NCBI GenBank assembly: GCA_963575745.1
Contig: CAUYUJ010003558.1
Location: 1,109,336 to 1,173,335, forward strand
DNA from: Prorocentrum cordatum
Taxonomy: Eukaryota; Sar; Dinophyceae; Prorocentrales; Prorocentraceae
DNA length: 64,000 bases
Reading direction: 5' to 3'
Positions 31,813 to 42,185 of this stretch are shown one piece after another (within the stretch, counting starts at the first letter, position 1; every line of letters begins with the position of its first letter). Made by a program: the position numbers and the translations under genes. Under the pieces are notes generated by a model. It searched no databases, was not told where the DNA came from, and saw only the letters and a list, made by a program, of their open reading frames with translations.

Positions 31813-32095
31813 GGGGGTGAGATCGCAGTTAAGCGGAGAGTCCCCCAGCGGGAAATCGGTTTCGTTTTCGTGTTCGGGCCGTCCGTGCGAGGCGAAGCTG
31901 CGTGGGCGGGCGAGAAGGACAATTCCTCCTCTGGCTAGGGCGCCGCTGGGACAAAGGACCGCCCCGCCCCCGAGATAAGCGGCGGTGGCCAGGGGTCCCG
32001 CCGTGGTCTGCTCATGGTGTCCCATTGTGTCCCGTGGTGTCCCGCGGTGACCCGTGGTGTCCCGTCGGTGTCGCGTCGGTGCCCCCTTCTGTATC

Positions 32096-32135
<40 letters not shown>

Positions 32136-32700
32136 GTGTAATGAAAGTGGTAGTGAGAGCGATAGTAATGTCGATTGTGAGATCGATAGTGAGATAGATC
32201 GTGTGATCGATAGTGAGATCGATTGTGAGATCGATCGAGCGAGATCGATGGAGTGAGATTGATTGTGATACCAATAGCGAGATCGAGAGTGAGGTCGACG
32301 GTGAGAGGGATAGTGAGATCGACTGCGATATCGATCGTGAGATCGGTCGTGAGAGCGATAGTGAGATGGATCGAACTAGCTCGATCGTGATGCCCCGTGG
32401 GTGTGCCCCAGTTGTGTCCCGTCAGTCTCCCGTCGTGAGATCCATTGTGATGTTGTTAGTGAGATCGTTAGTGAAACCGACTGTGAGATCGATAGTGAGA
32501 TCGATCATGAGATCAATAGTGAGATCGACCTTGGGATCGATGGTGAGATCGATCGTGAGATGCAACATAAGATCGATGGTGAGACCTGTAGTGAGATCGA
32601 TGGTAATATCGATAGTAAGATCGATAGTGAGATCGATTGGGTGAGATGTTGGTTCCTCCCCCAAATATCTATACACCTGAAGGGAGGTCGTACAGGTATT
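31813..32700 (+). repeat. GATCGA/GGTGTCCC composite repeat, copy D (complete)
   Basis: The module order is: head GGGGGTGAGATCGCAGTTAA (31,813); GGCGAAGCTGCGTGGGCGGG; GGTGTCCC block (32,010-32,085); AT microsatellite (32,096-32,140); GAGATCGATAG array (32,145-32,640); tail GATTGGGTGAGATGTTGG..GAAGGGAGGTCGTACAGGT (32,630-32,697). It is the best preserved copy. Confidence 0.82.
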
Positions 32701-32729
32701 ACTCTGTGGCTGCCCTCCAGGCACCTCAT

Positions 32730-33397
32730 GTGAGAGGCAGCGTTACGGGGGGACCTGCTCAGGGGGGAAAGCATCGACCTGGAATCGACGACACGTCGCC
32801 GAGGGAACGGTGATGCTTGGCAGCGAAAAGGGGGGGCTGGCATAGGGGGGGGAACATCGACCTGGAATCGGCGATACATCGGTGATAGATCGGCGATAGG
32901 CCCCCGATAGTGAATCCGCAACTTTCTGGGCCGGGTTGGGGCCACCGGGCCCCTGTCGGCGATCAGTGGGCGATTGGGGGTCGCATGCCTGCCCCCCCCC
33001 CCGTGCAGTCGAGGCGTTGACCGAAGGAACCCGAAATAAGGAAGGAGGCCCCTTTTTTCCATAAGTTAACCTTCGATTTCCGGTCGAAAACATAAGGGAA
33101 GCCTGAGGCAAGCCGTGCAGCACTTGAGGAACGCGGAGCCCCTCCCCAACGAAAAGGGTTCCTTCTTCAGGCCCCTTTTCTCCATAAGTTAACCTTCGAT
33201 TTCCGGTCGAAAACATAAGGGAAGCCTGAGGCAAGCTGTGAGACACTTCAGCCCCCCCCCTATCGCTGCCCCCCGAGGCGACAGGCCCTCGCGGGGCTGG
33301 CGAAACCGCGCGCTCCTGGGCGGAGTGGGCCAGCGGGCCCCGATCGGAGACGAGCGAGCGATTTGGGGTCGACGCGTTCTCCCCCGAGCCTGTGACC
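32730..33397. repeat. GC-rich CGATCGGCGA repeats with a ~60 bp direct repeat
   Basis: CATAAGTTAACCTTCGATTT..GGGAAGCCTGAGGCAAG occurs at 33,059 and again at 33,182. The flanks carry words such as GGAATCGGCGATACATCGG, also seen near 48,080-48,200. Confidence 0.65.
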
Positions 33398-33589
33398 TTA
33401 GGTCGGGCCTGTCCCCCTACAGGGGGATTTTCGACGAAAAATAAAAAATGCCCCCCAAAATAGTCCAAAAATGATACAGAAATAGTCTGGGGATTACTTT
33501 TTGAGTATTTTTGACCTTTTGGGGGTACTTCTTGGGTACTTTTCGTTTGTCGTCGAAGCTCTCCCTGCAGGGGGACGCGCCCGACTTAA
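33398..33589. mobile_element. foldback (MITE-like) element M2
   Basis: Left end TTAGGTCGGGCCTGTCCCCC, right end CTGCAGGGGGACGCGCCCGA followed by CTTAA. Internal ATAGTCTGGGGATTACTTTT parallels M4. Confidence 0.8.
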
Positions 33590-33669
33590 CCCTATCGGAG
33601 ATGAGCGAGCGATTTGCGGTCGACGCGTCCTCCCCCGAGCCTATACCCCCTCAACGTTGCCCCCTGGTG

Positions 33670-33889
33670 TTAAGTCGGGTCTGTCCCCCTACCACGGGTA
33701 TTTCGGCGAAAAATCAAAAATACCAGAAACAACTCCCAAATAGTCTAAAACATACCATAAAAAATAGTATGGGGACTGTTTTTTTTGTGTATGTGTTTGA
33801 ACCTGTTTGGCATATTTTTGATTTTTTGTTTGTTGTATAATTTTTCGCCGAAAATCCCCCTGTAGGGGGGGGGGAGAGGCCCGACCTAA
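33670..33889. mobile_element. foldback (MITE-like) element M3
   Basis: Left end TTAAGTCGGGTCTGTCCCCC, right end CCCCCTGTAGGGGG..GAGGCCCGACCTAA, with TTTTTCGCCGAAAAT just inside the right end mirroring TTTCGGCGAAAAAT inside the left end. Confidence 0.82.
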
Positions 33890-34048
33890 ATGTGGGGTCG
33901 ACGCCTCCTCCCCCGAGCCTATACCCCCCCCAACGCTGCCCCCTGGTGTTCGGGCCACAGCTCGGCTCTCCGGCTGCCGTCTGGGAGGACCTGGGCACCC
34001 GCCAGGGCGCTCCCGGCGAGGCGCAGCCGCCAGGACGCACCCCGGGGC

Positions 34049-34789
34049 GTAAGTCGGGCCTGTCCCCCCTACAGGGGGATTTTCGACGATGTTTCTTTGT
34101 TTATAAAATTACCCCAGTGCGACCCTACCTAGAAGTTGGAGCCCCTAGGGAAACAGCATTAGTTGCTATGCTGCGCTATGCTATGCTATGCCATGCTATG
34201 TTATGCTGCGCTATGCTATGATATGCTATGCTATGCTATGCTATGCTATGCTGCGCTGTGCTATGATGTGCTGTGCTGTGCTGCGCTATGCAATGCGCTG
34301 ATCTGATATAATGTGCTATGCTATGCTATGCTGGGCTATGCTATGATATGATGTGCTGCGCTATGCTATGCTACGCTATGGTATGCTATGATGTGCTCTG
34401 CTATGCTAAAGCTCAGCGAAGCTAAGATGAAGGTAAGCTAAGCTAAGATAAAACTGAGGTAATATGAAGCTAGGCTAAGGTAAGATGACATAAGCTAAGC
34501 TAAGATGAGATAACCACGCGAAGCTAAGGGAACGTCACTGGGGGAACTGCGGGGCGGATGCCGGGGGAACCGCCCGGGGCGTGCCCCACTGCCCGGCCCT
34601 TTAAGCACACAGAATAAGAACCCTTCTAGGCAGAGCCTAGGGTACGGAAAAATCAAACATAATCCAAAAATAATCCAAAAATAGTCTGGGGACTATTTTT
34701 ATAGCATTGTTTGACCATTTTGGGTCATTTCTGGGGTATTTACAATTTTTCGTCAAACATCCCCCTGTAGGGGGACAGGCCCGACTTAA
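34049..34789. mobile_element. foldback (MITE-like) element M4, expanded by a TATGC array
   Basis: Left end GTAAGTCGGGCCTGTCCCCC, right end CCCCCTGTAGGGGGACAGGC-CCGACTTA. It is about 740 bp because a (CTATG)n microsatellite (34,165-34,410) and GCTAAG repeats (34,410-34,530) lie inside. Its right end is about 110 bp from exon 4. Confidence 0.75.
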
Positions 34790-34896
34790 TGCTACGACAC
34801 CGCCCGAAAACCTCGCACCTCAAGCCTCGCACCTCGATCCTAAGCCTCTCCCCCCTCACGCTGCTCCAGATCCCAGCGAGAGTGCTCGGGCCGCGC

Positions 34897-34968
34897 CTCG
34901 TGGGGCATGGTCGCGGAGACGAGAACGACCTGCGTGGAGGGCGGCAGGTACCGGTAGATGTCGTACAC
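34897..34968 (-). CDS. EIF4A3: eIF4A-III-like helicase, exon 4 (motif III, SAT)
   Basis: Twenty-four codons run [24 protein letters not shown]. They contain motif III (SAT), which couples ATP hydrolysis to RNA unwinding. The acceptor is GTGACAG|GTG and the donor CACGAG|GCGCGG. No GT donor near the end keeps the frame with exon 5 (PHE-VLEMT), so the GC donor is required. Confidence 0.95.
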
Positions 34969-35154
34969 CTGTCACCGGCCTCGAACTGATCCCTATCCCT
35001 GAGATCGGCAAGCCCAAGGCGGTGACAATCGTAGGGATGTGCCCTCAGAAACTGAGGGCATCCTTGCGATCGGCACCGAGCTGGGGATATGTGTCGGACT
35101 GGTGAACCTGCGCCGTCCCTCCCGAAATCTGAGCGCGCCCGTGCGCAACGCGCG

Positions 35155-35228
35155 AGGAGGAGGAGGAGGAGGAGGAGGAGGAGGAGGAGGAGGAGGAGGA
35201 GGAGGAGGAGGAAGAGGGGGAGGAGGAA
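35155..35228. repeat. (GAG)n microsatellite (CTC on the gene strand)
   Basis: A nearly pure GAG array lies about 190 bp upstream of the exon 4 acceptor in transcript sense. Confidence 0.85.
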
Positions 35229-35699
35229 GCCACGAACCGCCAAGCGTTTGGGGAGTGTAAGTTGCAGTGCGCCGACCGAACGGCCACGCGAACCAGTGCT
35301 CCCTTCATTCTTCACAGATTACATCCTTCCCCGCAGTAAATTCACATCCCTGATTCTCTCTCACTGTTTACATGCCCGAGCGCAGGTTCCGCAGGGACCT
35401 CAGGTGAAGAGACAGTCTCCGACCACACTACATCCTGGACAGCCCTTTCGTCTGCCCAGCACCACTTGCAGGGCCGTTTCGGACAAGCACCACATCGGCT
35501 TCGACGACGACATCTGGACATCTGACGCCCACACCATCCAGCACACGACGACCACGTCGACGTACCTCCCTGCCTGGCATCGCAGGGAACGGGAAACGAG
35601 ATCCGCAGCACGCACCCTCTTACGAGTGGCATCAGCACGTGACCGACTCGACCAGCACCCCCACCACGAGCTCGACTTAGCACGCCAGCTACTACAGTG

Positions 35700-36345
35700 A
35701 CACCACAGCGCACAGCAGCCACCGCGACATCCACTTCAAGCTTCAACCATGGCGAAGTCATGGAATCCAACTGCGAGTAGATCGGGAACGCCACTGCCAC
35801 CGTGGAGGTCAACATCGAGCCGCCCACGAAATAGGCCAACTACGCCGAGATCCACAACACCGGCAATTTGAGCGGGTCTCGCGCGTTGGAAGAACCACAA
35901 CTGGACGGACCAGTGGGCCAAGGAGCACCCCGACAAGAATCGGGGCCACAGCTACAGCCAAAACAGCAACAGCAACAACAGCACCGCGAAGGACGACATC
36001 GAGCCCGACAACAGGACCTCGAAAGGCAAGGAGAAGCCCAAGAAGGGCAAGGGCAAGGGCAAGACAAAGTTCCAACCTGATGGCGAAAGCATATCAAGAA
36101 GAAGGAAACCCAGAGCCACAACGACCACATTGCCAACACCATCAGCAACGTCATGCCCATGAGGAGTATCTACGCCACTAGGATGCACGACTGGGAGCTA
36201 CCGCCCAATGACCCCAAGCTGAGGGACGGCAGGAAGAAGCTCACGCACATCGAGATGAGGCGGGCCGCAGCAGCCATTGCCAAAAACAGTGCAGTAGGAC
36301 TACCTACTACAGACGCATGGCACAAATCCCTTTCACCACCATGAC
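35700..36345 (+). pseudogene. possible decayed coding remnant of unknown family
   Basis: Plus-strand frames read protein-like fragments: SFNHGEVMESNCE then TAG, IGNATATVEVNIEPPTK then TAG, ANYAEIHNTGNLSG, and in another frame NHNWTDQWAKEHPDKNRGHS, KGKEKPKKGKGKGK and MHDWELPPNDPKLRDGRKKL. The composition is less GC-biased and less repetitive than the surroundings. Lysine/glycine-rich stretches occur in retroelement gag proteins, but I cannot assign it. Shifts and stops mean it is not a working gene. Confidence 0.3.
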
Positions 36346-36459
36346 ACATATTCAATTTGATAGTAAATACTTACCTGTCGCACCCAGAGGCGTGTCGATA
36401 GGGCGGGTCGCGCGTATGTTCTCACTATGTGCGGTCCTGATGCTTATTGTTTTAAGCCT

Positions 36460-37035
36460 CACGGATGATGAAAGGTGGGCCGTGTTCAAAACGTGGCGAT
36501 CGCCCTAGCGCCGATCACACTGTTCTGAAACGAATGCAAGAGCTTCACAGATGGAGGGTAGGCTGTTTTCAAAACATGGTTCACTTCCTAGCGCCGCGCA
36601 CATTCGTCGTAAACACATGCAAGCGTTTCATGGATGGGAAGGCGGTCCTTTCCAAAAAGTGGCCCTCGCCTCAGCGCCGCGCACTTTAACAATTGCAAGA
36701 GCTTCGCTGATGGAGGGCGGCTCCTTCACAAAGTGTGGCTCTCGCCTTCGCGCCACGCACATTCGTTTTCAAGAACTTATGACAACTTCAAGGAGTAACA
36801 CGGCTGGCATCCCAGAAACGGTGTTTTAGGTGGCGGACTGTCCCCAGGAATGGTGTTCTGGCGCTGTTCAGGATCACCAAGACGCAACAGTAACGGTGAT
36901 TCGCGGCACTGAAGTCACCAGGCGGAGTTCTGGCACAATTCAGCAATGTCAAACGGTTGTCTGCCAACGGGACACTTCCCTCAACGAAATGAACCCAATT
37001 AGAGGCATATGCCAGAGGGAACTCGGAGGGAGGGT
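36460..37035. repeat. 83-bp composite repeat, copy 2: four units plus trailer
   Basis: Units start at about 36,455, 36,540, 36,625 and 36,700, each with TTCACGGATGGAGGG-like, TTCAAAACATGG-like and GCGCCGCGCACATTCGT words. The trailer repeats CCCAGGAATGGTGTTCTGGC, AAGACGCAACAGTAA and GGAGGGAGGGTT of copy 1, 30 kb away. Confidence 0.82.
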
Positions 37036-37063
37036 TGATTGCAGACGAAGAGGACGAGGAGGA

Positions 37064-37105
37064 GGAGGCGGATCAGTGCAATATCGTTTGCACTGATCCG
37101 CCTCC
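37064..37105. repeat. perfect 18-bp inverted repeat (hairpin), loop of 6
   Basis: GGAGGCGGATCAGTGCAA (37,064-37,081) and its exact reverse complement (37,088-37,105) flank TATCGT. GAG-rich and CTC-rich flanks extend the foldback imperfectly. Confidence 0.9.
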
Positions 37106-37955
37106 AACTCCTCCTCATCCTCGTCTCCGCCTCCTCCTTCCTGTTGCTCTCCCAACTGTTCCCTCACGAGGTCCCACGACGGCAGGGGGAGCACGTAGTC
37201 CAATAGCTTGGCCAGACTCCGACCCAACGTTTGGCCGCATGGGGATTTTCCAAAGGCAGGGCTCGGCGGTGATTCGCCGTAGGTGTCTTCGAGCAAGCAT
37301 TAGTAAGCTGTACACCGTATTCTGTATGGTATTGCAACGGCTCTTATATTATACTCTCACGTGTTTTGTCACGGTGGATTACGTCCCGCTTGCCCTCGCC
37401 AGGCACAAGTGCCGAGCCCACGGACCGCAGGAACAGGGAGGAACTCCACCATGCCTCCAGCCAGACCCCCGTCATCGGGCAATGCCTCCACCATGCCACA
37501 GTGAGTCATGACTTCTCGGAGCGGCAAAGCAGGTGTGGTAATGGCACTCATGTGTGCCTGGCTCTTCCTTGCCTCCTCCCCCTCCTGCGTCTTATCCTGC
37601 TCCGCCTCCCCCTTCTTCTTCACGCCTCCCCCCTTCTTGGGGGACGACGGAGGAGAGGGAATGGCAGAGAACGAGTGGGTGGGGATCACGATGTCCCGAA
37701 TCTGAAGCCGTGGGCTCCCGAGCCGCGTCCACTGGAACCGCCATGCTGTACCGCGACATTGAGGAGGAGGGGGAGGCCATGGGATGAGGGAGGGAAGAGA
37801 AGCGAGAAGAAGGTCCGCGGCCGAGGTCAAATAGGTGGAATAAGGAGAAGGAGGAGGAGGATGGGGAGGAGACATGCGGACGATGGAGGAACATGAGGAA
37901 GGAATACTGCCCCGTGGAACCGCCTACGGTTGGGGCATGGCGTCAAAAACCCGAC
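37106..37955. other. intron sequence, no recognised gene
   Basis: Mixed C/T-rich and GGA-rich sequence with no repeat of clear period and no coding motif on either strand. Confidence 0.4.
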
Positions 37956-38324
37956 CTCAAGAAACACAGAACGAGCACACCCAGAACGATTCGCTAGACG
38001 GGCACGGTTGGAACAACAGCACATGCAAGACGCCAAGAGGCGACGGGAGCCCACGACTATGCGCCAGTGACGATCGGGAACCTTTCTAAAGTCTACATCG
38101 GCAGCTACAGCAACCCGAACACATTGTTAACAGAGCAGTTCGGAGGTACCCATCAGGCTCTGCAGAGATATCTCACTGGCGGCTCAAACCGAGCCCTGGG
38201 ATTCTACAAAGATTGCGCGCTCCAGTCACAAGAGGACACCACAATCAACAATCAGCAGAACATCTGTTCTCTCAGAAATCGCACCAACAAGGGTAATGTC
38301 TGGTTCATGCCTTGGGCTGATTGA
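37955..38324 (+). other. open 121-codon stretch of balanced composition, unidentified
   Basis: After a TAG at about 37,957 the plus frame runs open to TGA at 38,324. It reads RRQEATGAHDYAPVTIGNLS, KVYIGSYSNPNTLLTEQFGG and THQALQRYLTGGSNRALGF, among others. It has no in-frame ATG near its start, no low complexity, and mid-range composition rich in N, T and Q, unlike nearby artefact frames. It faces exon 3 from inside intron 3. It may be an old exon or a mobile-element remnant; I do not recognise a family. Confidence 0.3.
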
Positions 38325-38367
38325 GTCGTATGCGCGGCATCGAATGGAGCACGCGCGCCCCGCAAAC

Positions 38368-38446
38368 CTGTTCCTTGAACCCCCTGTTCAACATCTCGTC
38401 TGCCTCGTCCAAGACCAACATCTTTATCTTGCGCGTGCTGAAATGC
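38368..38446 (-). CDS. EIF4A3: eIF4A-III-like helicase, exon 3 (motif II, DEAD box)
   Basis: One base (G) completes the Arg codon split with exon 2. Twenty-six codons follow, [30 protein letters not shown] is the Walker B motif that binds Mg-ATP and catalyses hydrolysis, and the MLNRGFKEQ helix after it is typical of eIF4A. The acceptor is GCGCGAG|GCATTT. An in-frame stop (TAA) lies 12 bp before it, so the exon cannot extend upstream. The donor is GAACAG|GTTTGC. Confidence 0.95.
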
Positions 38447-38499
38447 CTCGCGCGCAATTACGAAGCGACATTGGGCACACAATCCGGTCCGAACAAACG

Positions 38500-40355
38500 A
38501 CTAATGCAATTCAATGAACGCTCTGAAGTACGCTTGACCGTCCGAAGCGTAAGCACACGAAAACCACATGCGGGCAAACACGTGCCGTGTTTTACGCAAC
38601 GCGTGCTTCCCAAACGCTGCTGTCCAGTGTTATGACTTGGGATATGCTAACAGGGATATTCCGCCTGGGCGATGACCTGGGTAACCCAATCTAAACAGAA
38701 CTATATAAGCTACGAGGCCTGAGGTAATCAATGTAGAACATGCAGTTTGGGCAAGAGGCATAGCCTGAGCAGGATGGCATCTGAGAAGACGCAAGGCCGG
38801 AGCTAGAGCTGGAGCTGGACTGGAGCTGGAGCTCAATTGGAGCAAGAGCTAGGTCTGGATATGGGTCAGGAGCTGGGGCTGGAACTGGGGCTGGAGCTCG
38901 CGCGAAACTGGATCTCGGTAGAGATATTGAGCTTGAGCTGAAAGAGAACCCTAGGCGGCTGGAACCTTTACCGGGAAAAAAAAGTTGTGAGGACACATGT
39001 GTCCCACGCGTGTTGGATCCCGACCCCCTCTGGGCCTTCGTCTGCAAGTCGAGGACACGTGCCAGGCGCATATCGAATACCCCCATGTGGCGCCTACGCA
39101 TGCGAAACCACGTGCCAAGTGTACGTCCAGGAGCATGCTAGGTGTCCCCATTTTGCACCTCGACCACGTACCTTCACGTTGGACGAATACGCAGGCAACT
39201 CCGACGCACCTTGCTTTACACCCCTCTGGCCTGGGGACAACAGCTCGACACTACAGAGAGAACCCTGCGCCAGAGCCCTCACAAGAACAAACCTCGACGG
39301 AAATCTACAGATGTGTTACCCCCTCTGGGGCCCCCCTGCGAAGCTGCAGGACCGTGAACGCACTACCCGGGATGAAAATCCAGTGGTCCCAGGGAAAGAG
39401 TCGAGGAATCCGGTGGTCCGCCTCGGGAATGCATGACGACGTCGGGGGCCCGAGCGTGGCCACCGATCTGGCTGCGTGCTCCCGGGGGCCTCGGGGTCGC
39501 ATTGGGTACGGGCGCCGTCCCGCCCACAGTGGGCGGGACACGTCCACGCCCAACGCTCGGCGAGGTCGCCGGTGGCTAGTCCTCAGATCAGCGGGCAGTG
39601 GGCATGCCGACGGCAGTGGGGAGCGCCAGCGCACAGAGTCCGAGCAGCGCTGTCCGACGGGAGGACGCTATCCAATGCGATCGTGGGTATGATATTCCAG
39701 GGGCTCTGGCAAGAAGGGTGAGTGCAAAGGAGGCGAGGGGGGGGGGACGGAGGAGGAAGAAGCGAAAGGGAAAAGGGCAGAAGAAGGACAAGCCACATAC
39801 CCTGCCCGATGGATTCCTGAGGCGGCATAGTAGACAGTCGCAGGGGGCGAACGGGGACAAGTAAACTGCAAGACCCTCTCCCAAAACCTCATGCAACCCC
39901 CCAACAGACCTCCATCAGGAAACCCTGAGAACATACAGAACCTCCCCCCACACGTCCCCCTCCTTCTGCTCCTGTTCCTCCTCCCCATTCACGTTCTGGG
40001 CTGGGAATCTGCCTGACTGCACTGGAATCATATGAGAAGATGAAGTAACATCTTCGGGGCGGCTGCACCGCCAGCCTGAGCCAAAAGAGGCATCGTCAGG
40101 CCAGTCTCAGAGGTGGGGAAGAAGGAGGATGAAGGAGTGGACGCGGGGGAGTGGATTTTCTGAAAGTCGGCAATGTAGGCCCATTGTTCAACTTTCTCGG
40201 AAGCTTCTGGATGACGCTGGAGCTTCTCGGATTCTTCCAAGAGCATTCGCCAGGTTGTCGAAGGGAGGTTGGCAGGAGGGAGGCGGTTTCGAAGGTACTT
40301 GGGCGTTCTGATTCCCAAGCAGCGCTTGCAAATAATCAGGGTCTCGCGCTTGTGC
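38500..40355. other. intron sequence with GAGCTG repeats, no recognised gene
   Basis: A GCTGGAGCTGGA-type hexamer array lies at about 38,800-38,945. Elsewhere no repeat period or coding motif was recognised on either strand. Confidence 0.4.
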
Positions 40356-40359
40356 CAGA

Positions 40360-40530
40360 GAATTCTGAAGGGGAACTGGGACACACAAATAAATACACAC
40401 AAATAAAAAGATTCCCCATATTTTCCTATATGTTTTGGGTTTTTGTCTCCCCCCCCACTTCCCATATTTTCCCATATTTTCTGGGAGTCGCCGATTAATT
40501 GTGTCTGTGTGTTTTTTCCCCTCCTGAAAT
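40360..40530. mobile_element. ~150-170 bp dispersed repeat, copy 2
   Basis: CTGAAGGGGAACTGGGACAC, CACACAAATAAATACACA, CCCATATTTTCCCATATTTT and GTGTCTGTGTGTTTTTTCCC appear in the same order as the copies at 18.27 and 50.13 kb. Confidence 0.82.
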
Positions 40531-40654
40531 TCGTCAAGCGTCTGCTGCAATTTCTGGTCGTCGCCATGGTGTTTATGTGGGTGTGCTGCACGAGGCCCAC
40601 GGCGGGTCCTCCACGGGTGGCTCCAAGTCTGCTGCGATTGTGTGGTTGCCGCAC

Positions 40655-40918
40655 TTGCTCCTCCCTCCTCCCTCCTCCCTCCTCCCTCCTCTCCTCCTCC
40701 TCCTCCTCCTCCTCCTCCTCCTCCCTCCTCTCCTCCTCCTCCTCCTCCTCCTCCTCCTCCTCCTCCTCCTCCTCCCTCCTCCCCTCCTCCCTCCTCCTCC
40801 TCCTCCTCCTCCCTCCTCCTCCTCCTCCTCCTCCTCCTCCTCCTCCTCCTCCTCCTCCTCCTCCTCCTCTTCCTCCTCCACCTCCTCCTCCTCCTCCTCC
40901 GCCTCCTCCTCCTCCCCT
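40655..40918. repeat. long CTC/CCT microsatellite
   Basis: About 260 bp of nearly pure (CTC)n with CCCTCC interruptions. Open frames of Pro, Leu or Ser runs in all phases are artefacts. Confidence 0.9.
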
Positions 40919-41930
40919 CGTCCACCTGCCCTGTGGGTAGTGCCCTATGAGAGGCGCCCTGAGGCGCGCGCTCTATGATGCTGATGGTGCTCTGTGGCTG
41001 GTGCGCTGCGGTGACTTAGTAGCCTGCGATTTCTGGGTGCCGCCCTGTTGCCCTATGGCTGGGGCGCTATGGTGCCACATTTGCTGCGATATCTGGTTGC
41101 CGCCCAGCTGCTCCATGGGTGGCGCCACATAATTTCTCATCCGGGGTAACTAGAAACTGCGTTTCGGGGTCCATGCTGGCAGTTGTCAGATGCTTTGCGT
41201 TCCAGGGAGTTCTAAAAAGCTCTGCGAGCCGTTTGTCTCTACGGGGAAGAAAATGGAGAGGGATGAGGGAGGAGGCGGAAGGAGAGAGACAGATGGGGGA
41301 GGCATCGAAATGAAACCGCCGCCCACGCCTCCACCGACCACCCCCCCCGCCCTCCAAGGCACGACGCAAAGGAGGAGGACGGAGATGGAGTAGCAGCAGC
41401 AAGAGGGTGAGGAGCAGGAGCAGGCGGAGCCTGATCAGAAGGAGCAGGCAGGGAGCAGCAAGGATGGAACCTCCAAGAACCTGCCAAAAGCTCCTAGCAG
41501 CCCCGACAGGGAGGAGAGATTGGCATAAAGGGGGCGTCCTGAACATCCGGACTTCCCCTGGGACAAGCCCTTTCACCCCGAGTCGTGTTCAGACGGCCCG
41601 CGGGTCCCGTGAGAGTCCCACGAGGCCACGCACGCGGCGAAATTCCTCAGGACCCCTCTCCCTCATGACCTGGGGAAACCGAAAGGTACCGATACATCTA
41701 CTCCCCGGACCTCTCCCGGGGTGGCGAATCCAGCGGTGGCGACGAAGGCATCCCAAGAGGCCCACGAGGCCTCGCCCCATTCCCCGGGACTGGCGTCTCG
41801 TCCTGAGTCGTTGTTTGACGGTCCCGAGGCCCCGTGATGGCCCCCGGGGGCCGAAAATAACAAACAAACAAAAACAACCTTGTGTACTGATTTTTCCCTG
41901 ACTCATAAGGGGTCTGGGTCCAATCCTCCT
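40919..41930. other. intron sequence, no recognised gene
   Basis: A short TGGGTGGCGCC/GGTGCGCTGCG-type repetition occupies about 40,930-41,130. No motif was recognised further on. About 41,690-41,770 contains GGACCTCTCCCGGGGTG-GCG, also present at 26.6 and 27.6 kb. Confidence 0.4.
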
Positions 41931-41934
41931 TCCT

Positions 41935-41984
41935 CCTACTCCTCCTCCTCCTCCTCCTCCTCCTCCTCCTCCTCCTCCTCCTCC

Positions 41985-42048
<64 letters not shown>

Positions 42049-42165
42049 CTTCCTCCTCCCTCTTCTTCTTATTCGTCTTTTTCCTCCTCCCTTCTTCCTC
42101 CTCCTCCTCCACCTCCCCCTCCTCCTTTTCCTCCTCTTCCTCCGCGCGCGCGCGCGCCCCACAGG
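41935..42165. repeat. CTC then CAT microsatellites
   Basis: (CTC)n at 41,940-41,985 passes directly into (CAT)n at 41,986-42,045 and then CTC/CTT-rich sequence, ending in (GC)n near 42,145. Confidence 0.88.
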
Positions 42166-42185
42166 ACAGTCTCGACCCCTACGCG

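Larger units (their letters stand above)
30349..34896 (-). other. intron 4 (4,548 bp)
   Basis: The donor is CACGAG|GCGCGG (GC type) and the acceptor is CTTGCAG|G. It contains three foldback elements (33.4-34.8 kb), composite copy D (31.8-32.7 kb), and GAG arrays at 30.67-30.79 and 31.72-31.77 kb. Confidence 0.87.
34969..38367 (-). other. intron 3 (3,399 bp)
   Basis: The donor is GAACAG|GTTTGC and the acceptor GTGACAG|G. It holds a CTC-sense array (35.16-35.22 kb), a possible decayed coding stretch (35.7-36.3 kb), the second 83-bp composite (36.46-37.03 kb), a strong hairpin (37.06-37.11 kb) and an unidentified open stretch on the other strand (37.96-38.32 kb). Confidence 0.87.

Noticed and set aside
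40655-40918. Poly-Pro, poly-Leu and poly-Ser proteins
   Set aside because: All three phases of a CTC microsatellite are open; these are translation artefacts.
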